This document shows, piece after piece, positions 1 to 7,965 of a DNA stretch of 64,000 nt. Each line of letters starts with the position of its first letter. Position 1 is the first letter of the stretch. The translations under genes were made by a program, and so were the position numbers. Below the pieces are notes generated by a model. The model saw only the letters and a list, made by a program, of their open reading frames with translations, did not search any database and was not told the origin of the DNA. Source of the stretch: Pseudomonadota bacterium (GTDB lineage Bacteria; Pseudomonadota; Gammaproteobacteria; Burkholderiales; Burkholderiaceae_F); assembly GCA_021825945.1 (NCBI GenBank), contig JAKAFN010000002.1, positions 353,915-417,914 on the forward strand. The letters run 5' to 3'.

Positions 1-2
1 AG

Positions 3-524
3 TCCTCCGCAAAGAAGGCCGTCCCGACGCGCAAGCCTGCCAAGACCGCGGCGGCCCCCGCGTCCACCGCCCGTAAAGCCAAGATCATGGTGCGTGATTC
101 CGGCATTCATGGCCGCGGGGTCTATGCCGCTCGCGAGATCCATGCCGGGGAACGCATCATCGAATACCGGGGGGAGGTCATTTCCTGGAAGGAGGCGGAC
201 CGGCGCCCGCCGTCCGATCCCGATGATCCCAGCCATACGTTCTTCTTTTCGCTTTCGGACGGAAAACGGGTGATCGACGGCTCGATCGGAGGGAATTCCT
301 CGCGCTGGATCAATCACTCCTGCGCTCCGAATTGCGAGACGACGGAAACCGAATCCGGCCGCGTCTACGTCGAGGCGCTGCGCGACATCCATGCTGGCGA
401 GGAACTCGTTTACGACTATTGTCTGATCATCGACGAGAAGATCACGAAGAAGTTGAAGAAGCAGTATCGGTGTTTGTGCGGCGCGCCGGATTGCCGCGGG
501 ACGATGCTGGCGAAGAAGAAGTGA
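3..524 (+). CDS. SET-domain protein (5' end outside window)
   Basis: The reading frame is open from position 3, so the true start lies left of the window. The first Met inside is at 87 and begins a compact SET domain. Numbered from that Met, the NHSC motif is at 76-79 and ELVYDY at 106-111. The post-SET zinc cysteines are C129, C131 and C136, with C83 as probable fourth ligand. SET domains transfer methyl groups from S-adenosylmethionine to protein lysines. The residues before Met87 form a Lys/Ala/Pro-rich tail of the histone H1 type, so the full protein is probably a basic tail plus SET. The substrate is unknown; a DNA-associated or ribosomal protein is only a guess. Confidence 0.85.
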   Translation, partial: SSAKKAVPTRKPAKTAAAPASTARKAKIMVRDSGIHGRGVYAAREIHAGERIIEYRGEVISWKEADRRPPSDPDDPSHTFFFSLSDGKRVIDGSIGGNSSRWINHSCAPNCETTETESGRVYVEALRDIHAGEELVYDYCLIIDEKITKKLKKQYRCLCGAPDCRGTMLAKKK

Positions 525-552
525 TCCGACGGGCAGTCCGTCCCGGCTGCCC

Positions 553-777
553 TCAGCGCTGCGGGGTGTTCTGCCGGCTTCCGAAGGGACGGTCGTCGAG
601 GGTCATCACCGCCCGGAACAACGCGTGGGCGGTTTCCGCGATCACCAGCGCGAGCATCGTCCCGCATGTCACCCGGATGACGGCGCTGCCGAGTTCCATC
701 ATCGAATGCGTCTCCGGCCCGGCAACCCATTCGTAGGTGATTGCCGCGGCCAGCGAGAGCAGGATCCGAAAGCCCAT
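553..777 (-). CDS. possible small membrane protein, 74 aa
   Basis: This is a short frame between the SET gene and the dsbD end. It has two hydrophobic stretches (about residues 3-18 and 30-50) and a polar C-terminus, as in a small inner-membrane protein. There is no convincing ribosome-binding site before the ATG and no recognised family. It is the only plausible gene in the 350-base stretch 525-874; the remaining part, 778-874, shows nothing I can name. It could be a chance frame. Confidence 0.35.
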   Translation of the reverse strand: MGFRILLSLAAAITYEWVAGPETHSMMELGSAVIRVTCGTMLALVIAETAHALFRAVMTLDDRPFGSRQNTPQR

Positions 778-874
778 GATCGGGATGTGCCTGTTTTCGA
801 AGAAACCTGGGGGACGTCGTCTCTCCGTATCGGCATCGGCGCCGTCGACTTGAGGGCGATCGACCTATACATGG

Positions 875-3094
875 TTACTGCAGGCGGTTCAGCGCGTTCA
901 GGACCACGGTCGTGGACAGGATTTCGGGCAGCAACTGCGGGTCGCCCGAGCGGTTGTAGACCACGTACATCGGTACGCCGCTGCGGGAAAAACGCGCCAG
1001 CTCCTGTGCGATCGCTTCGTTGCGTCGCGTCCAGTCGGCGCGCAGCAGCGCGACGTGATGGGCGCGCAGGGCCTGTTCGACCCGCGTGTCCCGGAGCACG
1101 AGGTGCTCATTGGCTTTGCAACTGATGCACCACGCGGCGGTGAAGTCGACAAACACCGGTCGCCCTTGCGCCAATGCTTGCTGCTGCGCCTGCGGAGACC
1201 AGTCGGTCCAGCCGTCGCGGTCCGCTGTGGCGGTCGTCGCCAGGACGGATGCGGATTGCGACGGCATAGCGGCAAACGAGACTGGCACCGCCAATGCCGC
1301 GACCGCTGCGACGGCGGCAAGCCACCGGAATTGCCGGCCGCCCCGCTGTACCCGACCCAACGCCCAGCCGAACAGGCCGAATCCGGCCAGGGCCGCCGCC
1401 ATCGCGACGAGCCCTTTGGCGTCAATCTGTTGCGCCAGCACCCATAGCAGCCAGACGCAGGTCAGGAACATCGGAATCGCCATGAAGTGTTTGAAATGCG
1501 CCATCCATGGACCGGGGCGCGGCAGCCGGCGCAGCAGGGGAGGGAAAAACGTCACGATCACGTAGGGCGTCGCCATGCCGGCGCCGAGGACGGCAAATAC
1601 CATCAGTGCCGTCGCCGCAGGCTGGGTAGCGGCGAAGCCGACGGCGGCGCCCATGAACGGTCCGGTACAGGGCGATGCCACGAGCACGGCCAGCGCCCCC
1701 GTTGCAAAACTGGCGCGCGGGCCGTCTCCGTCCAGCGCGCGGGCCAGGCGACCGTTCGCCAACCCCGCGCCGAAGGAAAATTCGAACAGGCCGAGCAGAT
1801 TCAGCCCGATCAGGAAAAAGAGTCCGGCCAAGGTCGCAATCACGCCCGGCGACTGCAACTGGAAGCCCCAGCCGATTTGCGCTCCTGCGGCGCGCAGGCT
1901 CAGCAGCGCCCCTGCCAGCCCGACGAACGTCAGCACGGCGCCGCCGGCATATGCCAGTCCGTGGGCCCGTAGGCGGGAGGGGGATTCGGCGCGATGTCGA
2001 ACCAAGCCGATGAGCTTGAGCGACAGCACGGGGAACACGCAGGGCATCAGGTTCAGGATGATGCCGCCCAGGAACGCGCCGGCCAGCGCGACCAGCAGCG
2101 CCCCGTCCGCCGGCGACGGAGTTGGCGGCGATCCGGCAGGATTCGCGGCGGGTATGAGGTCCGTCGCGAGTTCGGCCGATTGCGCGGCTTCGGCCGCGTC
2201 CGCGCCGTAGGCGCTCGCCGCCGTCGTCTTGGCCACCGCCCCGGGTGTCGGCGCTCCCGTGATCGCGACCGCGATCTCGGTCGCCGTGCCGCCTGATTCG
2301 AGGACGCCGCGCAAAGTATGGAACGCCGGATCGATCGGAGTTGCTGCGGCGAGATCCAGATGTAGGCTGCCGTCGGCGAAGGCCGGCCGTTGTTCGGCGG
2401 CCGCCTGAATCCGCCCGGGTTCCAGCGGGAAGAACCGCAGGTTGTCCGGCACCGGACCCGTTCCGGCAAAGCGCAGGCCGATGTGTGTTCCATCCCATGC
2501 CGCCTTCAGGCCCGGAAACGCCCCCGGCACCGGGATGTGGGCCCGGGTCGTCGCGAACTCCGTCGCATCGGGCGTCGGCAGCAGCGAGCCGGCCCTTCGC
2601 ACCGGCAGCGACAGCGTGAGGTCCGCTTCGCCTGGGACGCAGATGTCGTTGCAGACCAGCCAGTCGGCATGCACCCCGAAACGTGCGGTGGTGCCGGGCA
2701 CGGCCGAGGCGGGTACCCGCACCGAAACCGGCAGCAGGACTTCGCCTTCATATCCGTAGTTCGCGAGGTCTCCGACTCGCAGCAGGGTCGGCGCCGGCCA
2801 CTGGATCGGCCCCGCGGCATAGCCCGCGGGCAACTGCCAGCGCAGGCGGGTCGGCAGGCCGGCATCGCCGGCCACCTTCCAGTACGTGTGCCAGTGTGCG
2901 GCGTGCCGCAGCCGCACGCCGAGCGACGCCGTCTGTCCGGGTACGACGCCGTTGAATTCCGACACCAGTTCCGCCCGTACGTATCCCGCGTTCGGATCGA
3001 ACTGGTCGCCCGGAATCGCGGCCCGTGCGACGGGAACCGCTGCAAGCCACCCCAAGACTAAGATTGCATTAAGGCAGGTTCGTACCATATCCAT
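875..3094 (-). CDS. dsbD: ScsB/DsbD-type protein-disulfide reductase
   Basis: A 739-residue inner-membrane protein that moves electrons from cytoplasmic thioredoxin to periplasmic disulfides. A signal peptide (1-25) leads into a periplasmic domain with the C148/C152 pair in LVCNDICVPG, typical of the ScsB-like branch rather than classical DsbD. The transmembrane core begins near 330, with redox cysteines C352 (NLMPCVFP) and C476 (ASPCTGPF). A C-terminal thioredoxin domain carries CISC at 656-659. The frame stays open far upstream, antisense to the response regulator, but Met at 3094 just before the signal peptide is the natural start; Met at 3088 is the alternative. It is divergent from the two-component genes, with a 123-base gap. 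Confidence 0.9.
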   Translation of the reverse strand: MDMVRTCLNAILVLGWLAAVPVARAAIPGDQFDPNAGYVRAELVSEFNGVVPGQTASLGVRLRHAAHWHTYWKVAGDAGLPTRLRWQLPAGYAAGPIQWPAPTLLRVGDLANYGYEGEVLLPVSVRVPASAVPGTTARFGVHADWLVCNDICVPGEADLTLSLPVRRAGSLLPTPDATEFATTRAHIPVPGAFPGLKAAWDGTHIGLRFAGTGPVPDNLRFFPLEPGRIQAAAEQRPAFADGSLHLDLAAATPIDPAFHTLRGVLESGGTATEIAVAITGAPTPGAVAKTTAASAYGADAAEAAQSAELATDLIPAANPAGSPPTPSPADGALLVALAGAFLGGIILNLMPCVFPVLSLKLIGLVRHRAESPSRLRAHGLAYAGGAVLTFVGLAGALLSLRAAGAQIGWGFQLQSPGVIATLAGLFFLIGLNLLGLFEFSFGAGLANGRLARALDGDGPRASFATGALAVLVASPCTGPFMGAAVGFAATQPAATALMVFAVLGAGMATPYVIVTFFPPLLRRLPRPGPWMAHFKHFMAIPMFLTCVWLLWVLAQQIDAKGLVAMAAALAGFGLFGWALGRVQRGGRQFRWLAAVAAVAALAVPVSFAAMPSQSASVLATTATADRDGWTDWSPQAQQQALAQGRPVFVDFTAAWCISCKANEHLVLRDTRVEQALRAHHVALLRADWTRRNEAIAQELARFSRSGVPMYVVYNRSGDPQLLPEILSTTVVLNALNRLQ

Positions 3095-3217
3095 CGTCCA
3101 TCGCGTCCACTCTCCGGGACTGCAGCCCGACCTCCTCTTCGAACATCCCGTTTCGAGCGAAGTTCCCCGGAGCCCCCGCGTCGCATGGATAACAAACTCG
3201 AAAAAGGAACTCCAATC

Positions 3218-3883
3218 GTGCGCACCCTCATCGTCGAAGACGATCCCACCCTCGGCGCCTCTACCGCACATGGCCTGGAACTGGAAGGATTTGCCGTAGA
3301 TTGGCGCACCGACGGCGCCAGCGCGGACGCCGCCTTGATCGCGCAGAAATACGACACCATCGTGCTGGACTTGGGCCTGCCCGGAATCCCCGGGGAGAGC
3401 CTCCTGCGCAGTTGGCGCGAGCGGTCCGACTATACGCCGGTCCTCGTGCTGACCGCGCGCGGTTTCGTCCTCGATCGGGTGCGCCTGCTGAATCTCGGCG
3501 CGGACGACTATCTGGTCAAGCCGTTCGATCTTCTCGAATTGGGGGCACGGCTGCGCGCACTGGCCCGGCGCCAGGGCGGCGGGACGGACGCCATGCTCGA
3601 ATATGGATCGTTGCTGCTTTCGCGCAGTGATCACGTTGCCATGTGGAGGGGAGGCCGCGTGGAGTTGACCAAGCGCGAATATCGGATCCTCGATACTTTG
3701 CTACGAAATCGAGGGCGAGTGCTCACTCGCAAACAGCTTGAGGAAGCACTGTACGGTTGGGGCGAGGAGATCGAGAGCAACGCCATCGAGGTGCACGTCC
3801 ACAACTTGCGTCGGAAACTTTCCCGCGACCTGATCGAGACCGTTCGGGGAACCGGCTACCGTCTCAGTCCGAATGCCCAGTAG
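3218..3883 (+). CDS. OmpR/QseB-family response regulator
   Basis: A 221-residue receiver plus winged-helix DNA-binding regulator. The receiver is complete: acidic pocket D8/D9, phosphoacceptor D51 in LDLGLPG, T79 and K101 in LVKPF. The C-terminal half has the OmpR-type pattern LTKREYRILDTLL and ends in GTGYRLS. I chose GTG at 3218 because AGGA lies 9 bases upstream and the protein then begins directly with the first receiver strand. An ATG at 3185 would add 11 residues. It overlaps the sensor kinase gene by 11 bases, so the two form a cognate pair. Confidence 0.9.
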   Translation: MRTLIVEDDPTLGASTAHGLELEGFAVDWRTDGASADAALIAQKYDTIVLDLGLPGIPGESLLRSWRERSDYTPVLVLTARGFVLDRVRLLNLGADDYLVKPFDLLELGARLRALARRQGGGTDAMLEYGSLLLSRSDHVAMWRGGRVELTKREYRILDTLLRNRGRVLTRKQLEEALYGWGEEIESNAIEVHVHNLRRKLSRDLIETVRGTGYRLSPNAQ

Positions 3884-5315
3884 CCGCGCGGCGTCCCCAC
3901 CGGCAGCGCCCGGCTGGTCGCTGCGTCGCCGCCTGTTGGTGTTGACGGTGAGCGTCACTGCCATCGCCTGGCTGGTCGGCGGGACGGCGACGTTTTTCGT
4001 CTCGCGCCACATCAGCAACGCCTTGTTCGACCATCGGCTGCGCGATATTGCGGAAGAGCTGCTGACCTTCGCGGACCACGAAATTACCGAGCTGGAGGCG
4101 GCCGGCGCGGGCATCGTCCACGTCGAAGGCGCGCGGACGGTCGGGGCCCATTACCACTACCAGATCTGGACGCCGGAAGGTCGACTACTGTTGGTCAGCG
4201 TTCACACTGGACGCACGCCCTTCGCACCCTTGCGCCGGAGAGGGTTTTCCACCGATCTGGTGCGGGGCGTGCGCAGTCGCATCATCGTGATTTCGTCCGA
4301 CGACGGTAGCAAGATCCTCGAAATGGCCGAACCGCTGTCGGCGCGTTCGGTGTACTTGGTTCCCGATTTGCCGCTGTTGTTGATCCCGTTACTGTTTTCC
4401 CTGGCCGTGCCGCTCGGGTTCGGGGCCTGGATGGTCCGCGCCGCGACCGGCAGCTTGGACGAGTCGGTGTTGCAGTTGCGCCAGCGGTCTCCCGACGACT
4501 TGCGTCCGCTTCCGCTCGTCGGTCTTCCCCTCGAACTGACGCCGATCGTCGCGGCCATCAATTCCTTGTTTTCCCGGATCGAAAATGCCTTGGCGGTCGA
4601 GCGTAGCTTTACCGCCGCCGCCGCCCACGAGCTTCGCACCCCGCTGGCCAACATCAAGATCCAGGCGCAGGTGGCTTCGCTGGCGCGTGACGATGCCAGC
4701 CGGCAGCGCATGCTCGCCCGATTGGCGTCGTCGATCGACCATACCTCCCATATGGTCGACCAGCTGCTGACGATGTCCCGAATCGACGGGCTGATCGCAT
4801 TGCGCGCCCAGGCGGTGCGGTTGCAGCTCGATTTGGTGGCGGCACACGTCGTCGACGAAATTCGTTTTTCGGCCGACCGGCGGTCGCAGACGATCATCGA
4901 GGAATTTGATGCCGCCGATGTCGACGCAACGGAGTTCGGGATCGCCGTCCTGGTGCGCAACCTGCTCGACAATGCCATCCGCTACACGCCGGTCTCGGGA
5001 ACCATCCGCGTCCGCACGGGCACACGCGGGAAACGCGGATTCCTGGTCGTCGAAGACAGCGGTCCAGGCATTCCGGAGGCGCAGCGGCAACAGGTGTTCG
5101 AGCGATTCTTCCGTTTGTCCAATGCCGGCGCCGAAGGGTGCGGGATCGGCCTGTCGATCGTGCGCGCGGTGGCGGAGATGCACGGCGCAGACATTGCGCT
5201 TGCGCACTCCGCCCTGGGTGGGTTGCAGGTTATCGTCGAGTTCCCGCCAGTCACCGCCGCGGCGCCGGATGTCCCGGCCGCGGCCGGAGGCGCCGGAGAT
5301 CCGTCATATTCCTGA
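3873..5315 (+). CDS. QseC/TctE-like sensor histidine kinase
   Basis: A 480-residue membrane sensor kinase, partner of the overlapping regulator. A transmembrane helix (about 20-45) is followed by a periplasmic sensor region and a second helix (about 161-190). The H-box has phosphoacceptor H252 in AAAHELRTPLAN. The N-box RNLLDNAIRYTP, the G1 box EDSGPGIP and the G2 box GCGIGLSIV are intact. The short sensor domain and layout resemble QseC/TctE kinases, which respond to metals, small acids or envelope signals. The divergent disulfide reductase gene suggests an envelope redox stimulus, but this is inference. Confidence 0.9.
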   Translation: MPSSRAASPPAAPGWSLRRRLLVLTVSVTAIAWLVGGTATFFVSRHISNALFDHRLRDIAEELLTFADHEITELEAAGAGIVHVEGARTVGAHYHYQIWTPEGRLLLVSVHTGRTPFAPLRRRGFSTDLVRGVRSRIIVISSDDGSKILEMAEPLSARSVYLVPDLPLLLIPLLFSLAVPLGFGAWMVRAATGSLDESVLQLRQRSPDDLRPLPLVGLPLELTPIVAAINSLFSRIENALAVERSFTAAAAHELRTPLANIKIQAQVASLARDDASRQRMLARLASSIDHTSHMVDQLLTMSRIDGLIALRAQAVRLQLDLVAAHVVDEIRFSADRRSQTIIEEFDAADVDATEFGIAVLVRNLLDNAIRYTPVSGTIRVRTGTRGKRGFLVVEDSGPGIPEAQRQQVFERFFRLSNAGAEGCGIGLSIVRAVAEMHGADIALAHSALGGLQVIVEFPPVTAAAPDVPAAAGGAGDPSYS

Positions 5316-5333
5316 GTATTCGGGTGAAAGCCG

Positions 5334-6023
5334 ATGCATGCATTGCGCCGTCGTGTCCTGATTTGTTCCGGCAGCGCGCCGCTGCGCGTCAGCCTCTGCG
5401 CGTGCATTGCCTCCCATCCCGACCTGGACGTGGTCGGTTCCTGCGCCGCCAGCGATGAGATCCTGCGGCAGGCCCGTGTGCTGGGTCCGGACGTGCTCCT
5501 CGTCGACCTCTCTCCTCCGGGAACTTGGCAGGTCCCAAGCCTGCGTCACATCCGAAACAGCCTGCCGCACAGCCGGATCCTGGCGACCACGAACGGTACG
5601 GCAGACGAGATGGTCCGCGCCGTCCTGCGTGCCGAATGGGACGGCTTCATCGCGGCCCACGATCCCCTCGACGACCTGCTGCGGGCTGTGCGCGACATTT
5701 CCCGCGGCCGAAAATTCGTTTCCTCGTCGCTGTCGGCCGCGCTGTCAAGCGGTGTGCCGGCCGGAACGACCGCCGGGCAGGGGGGAGACGTGCGTGCCGG
5801 CGGCGACGCCAGCCCATGGGATCGACTGACGCCGCAGGAGTGCAACATCTTGCGCCTCATCGCCCAGGGCTACACCAATCGCACCGCCGCCGCCCATCTG
5901 CGGGTTAGTGCCAAGACGGTGGAGAAGCATCGCGCCAACCTGATGCGCAAGCTCGGCTTGCGCGATGCCCCGGCACTGGCGGAGTTCCTACGCGAACGAG
6001 GTCTGCTCGACCCGCTCCGCTGA
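5334..6023 (+). CDS. LuxR/NarL-type regulator with degenerate receiver
   Basis: 229 residues: an N-terminal receiver-like domain and a C-terminal LuxR helix-turn-helix (about 161-229; LTPQECNILRLIAQGY, then KTVEKHRANLMRKL). The Asp of the phosphorylation site is kept (D58 in LLVDLSPPG). The acidic pair that should follow the first strand is replaced by CSGSA (11-15), and the conserved Lys of the fifth strand appears to be A108 or H109 (FIAAHDP). Normal Mg-dependent phosphorylation is therefore doubtful. The gene follows the QseC-like kinase by 18 bases and converges with another kinase-like gene that lacks its phosphoacceptor His. Confidence 0.85.
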   Translation: MHALRRRVLICSGSAPLRVSLCACIASHPDLDVVGSCAASDEILRQARVLGPDVLLVDLSPPGTWQVPSLRHIRNSLPHSRILATTNGTADEMVRAVLRAEWDGFIAAHDPLDDLLRAVRDISRGRKFVSSSLSAALSSGVPAGTTAGQGGDVRAGGDASPWDRLTPQECNILRLIAQGYTNRTAAAHLRVSAKTVEKHRANLMRKLGLRDAPALAEFLRERGLLDPLR

Positions 6024-6065
6024 CCCGACTCGGCGCCGATGCAGCGGCCATATCGGGACGCGCCG

Positions 6066-7139
6066 TCAGCCGCTCCCCTCGGGGAGCGGCCAGACGATGC
6101 GGACGGTCGTGCCGCCGTTGCGCTGCGATTGCACCGTGGTTCGCCCGCCGGTTGCCTGGGCGCGTGCGCGGACCAGGCCCAAACCGACCCCCCCTGCCGC
6201 GGATGTGCCGAACGCCGCCTCGGCGGCGGGCGCGTCGAAGCCGATGCCGTCGTCTTCCAGGGTCAGACTGACTCCATCCCGATCCGCTTGCAGGCGGAGA
6301 TGCGCATGACGGGCATGGGCATGGCGCACGACGTTGTCCAGCAGTTCCTCCACGATCCGGATCAAGTCGGTGCTGCGCAGCGCGGGAATCCGATCTTCCG
6401 GCACCGTCACCGCGCAAGACAACTGCAGGCCGGGCGCCGACCCTTCCGCGGCACGGCATTCGGCCGACACGGCGTCGGCCAGTCCGAGATCCTCGAGATG
6501 ACGGGGATGCAGCGTTTCGGAAAGCCGCCGCAGCCCGATCAGCACGTCGCGCAGGCGCCCGATCGATTCCCGCAAGGGAGCCGCAACGTCCCAGCCGGCA
6601 TTTTGCGCCTGTCGCAGCCCTTCCTCCGCGGCGTATTTGGCGGCCGCGACGATCGGTGCGATCTCGCTATCGAGGGTGGCCGCCGTGCGCCGGCGTTGCG
6701 CATCCCAACGGGTGAGCACGGCATAGGTCGCCCGTTGCGCCCGTCGGATTTCCTCGGCGTCGGCCACCAGGCGGAGGCGGCGCTCGACCCAGAAAACGAG
6801 CGCCTCGCCCCCCGCTCCGCCCGCGCCCACCGTCATTTCTACCAGTGTCCGGCGGCCGCTCCGTCCACGTAACGCAAGCTCGAACTGGTCCACCGCGCCG
6901 AAGCGCATGCGCGCAACCGCGACATCCGCAGCCGCGCGCCATTCCTCCACCGCCAGATCTCGCAGCGATCGCCCCTGTAGTTCCTGCGGTCGGAATCCGA
7001 GCATGGCGGCCGCCGTCGCGCCAGCATCGCGGATGCGCCCGTCGGTGTCGATCCGGACCGCCGTGCGCGGCAGCGCACCGATGCCCTCGGGCAGCGGCGG
7101 GCGCGGCCGATCGGCATGCCGGGGGGGGAGCGGATCCAT
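6066..7139 (-). CDS. PAS-containing NarX/UhpB-type kinase-like protein lacking the phosphoacceptor His
   Basis: A 357-residue protein with no clear membrane segment. A PAS-like domain (about 18-120) is followed by a HisKA_3-type dimerisation region and an ATPase domain. The ATPase part looks functional: ELLDNVVRHAHA (265-276) and DDGIGF (296-301). In the dimerisation helix the usual pattern is a Leu-His-Asp triad; here it reads TLDSE (155-159), so the phosphoacceptor His is Asp157. The later motif LHPRHLEDLGL (210-220) fixes the alignment. It may act as a phosphatase, an ATP-dependent scaffold or a heterodimer partner. It converges with the degenerate LuxR regulator, 42 bases apart. Confidence 0.8.
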   Translation of the reverse strand: MDPLPPRHADRPRPPLPEGIGALPRTAVRIDTDGRIRDAGATAAAMLGFRPQELQGRSLRDLAVEEWRAAADVAVARMRFGAVDQFELALRGRSGRRTLVEMTVGAGGAGGEALVFWVERRLRLVADAEEIRRAQRATYAVLTRWDAQRRRTAATLDSEIAPIVAAAKYAAEEGLRQAQNAGWDVAAPLRESIGRLRDVLIGLRRLSETLHPRHLEDLGLADAVSAECRAAEGSAPGLQLSCAVTVPEDRIPALRSTDLIRIVEELLDNVVRHAHARHAHLRLQADRDGVSLTLEDDGIGFDAPAAEAAFGTSAAGGVGLGLVRARAQATGGRTTVQSQRNGGTTVRIVWPLPEGSG

Positions 7140-7165
7140 ACGGCCCTCTTCTTATCGACGACACA

Positions 7166-7194
7166 TTGTTCCACAGTCGAATCGCGTCGATAAT
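7166..7194 (+). promoter_or_regulatory. candidate sigma-70 promoter for the Spy-like gene
   Basis: TTGTTC at 7166-7171 and GATAAT at 7189-7194 are separated by 17 bases. The -10 matches consensus at 5 of 6 positions and the -35 at 3 of 6. Transcription would start near 7201, leaving a leader of about 100 bases before the ATG at 7303. Confidence 0.4.
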
Positions 7195-7207
7195 GAGAAT
7201 CGGCAAG
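7189..7207 (+). promoter_or_regulatory. possible Fur-like operator
   Basis: GATAATGAGAATC matches the first 13 positions of the classical Fur box at 12 positions, but the second half is poor (about 13 of 19 overall). It overlaps the -10 of the candidate promoter, where a repressor would act. It is speculative in a genome with no other evidence here. Confidence 0.25.
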
Positions 7208-7302
7208 TTTTGTTCCATTTCGTATCGATGCGCCGACAAAACGCCACGGTGATGCCAACTTCGTCTAATGTCGGGTGTGTCGGAACCACCCGGAGACCTG
7301 TC

Positions 7303-7965
7303 ATGCAACGCCTGCCTCTTTCCGTTCTGCGCCGCGTCGCGCTCAGCCTTACCTTCGCAACCGGTTTCGGTTTCGCGCTGAGCGCGGTCGCGGCCCCGCC
7401 TGTTGCCGCACCAGCCGAGCCGACGACGATGACGGCGGCGTTTTCCCGCCATGTGCAATGGCATCTGGACAACCTTGCCGATCGTCTGGAGATCCAGGCG
7501 TCGCAGGAGCCGGCGTGGCAGAAGTTCGAAGCCGCGTTGCGCAACGTCATGACATTCCACTGGAAGATGATGACCGCGCCGCTACCCGGTCCCGATGCGA
7601 ATGCGGCGACGATCGCGCGCTTGCGAGCCGACCGCGCTGCCGAGCAGGCGCGCAATCTGGATCGTCTCGCGAAGGCGACGGCCGGACTGCGGCAGGTGCT
7701 GACGACGAATCAGCGTGAAGTGCTCGATGAAGTGGCCAGTCGGTATGCCGGGCATCGCTTCGGACACGGTTTCGGTCCCACGATGCGGGAACATGGCGGC
7801 ATGGGTATGGGAATGGGTCCCGGCATGGGCTGGGGGCCGGGCGCAATGTCCGGATACGGCTGCGCCTGCGGCGATGGCGGTAGCGGTGCGATGGACGGCA
7901 CGATGATGCCCCGGGCTGCGTCCCCCTCAGGCAGTGCCGCCAAGAGCAACGGAGCGGCTCCTTGA
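7303..7965 (+). CDS. Spy/CpxP-like LTxxQ-motif periplasmic protein
   Basis: A 220-residue exported protein with a signal peptide (about 1-29, ending in SAVAA). The helical body contains LTTNQREVLDEV, a match to the LTxxQ motif of Spy and CpxP, ATP-independent periplasmic chaperones linked to envelope and metal stress. The C-terminus is Gly/Met-rich (GGMGMGMGPGMG) with two nearby cysteines (CAC), suggestive of metal binding. The ATG at 7303 has GGAGA 6 bases upstream; the frame is open further up but without such a site. It is followed without a gap by the creatininase-family gene. Confidence 0.75.
   Translation: MQRLPLSVLRRVALSLTFATGFGFALSAVAAPPVAAPAEPTTMTAAFSRHVQWHLDNLADRLEIQASQEPAWQKFEAALRNVMTFHWKMMTAPLPGPDANAATIARLRADRAAEQARNLDRLAKATAGLRQVLTTNQREVLDEVASRYAGHRFGHGFGPTMREHGGMGMGMGPGMGWGPGAMSGYGCACGDGGSGAMDGTMMPRAASPSGSAAKSNGAAP

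Noticed and set aside
3095..3634. Open frame extending dsbD by 180 codons upstream
   Set aside because: It runs antisense through the response regulator; the signal peptide begins at Met 3094, and high GC keeps the frame open by chance.
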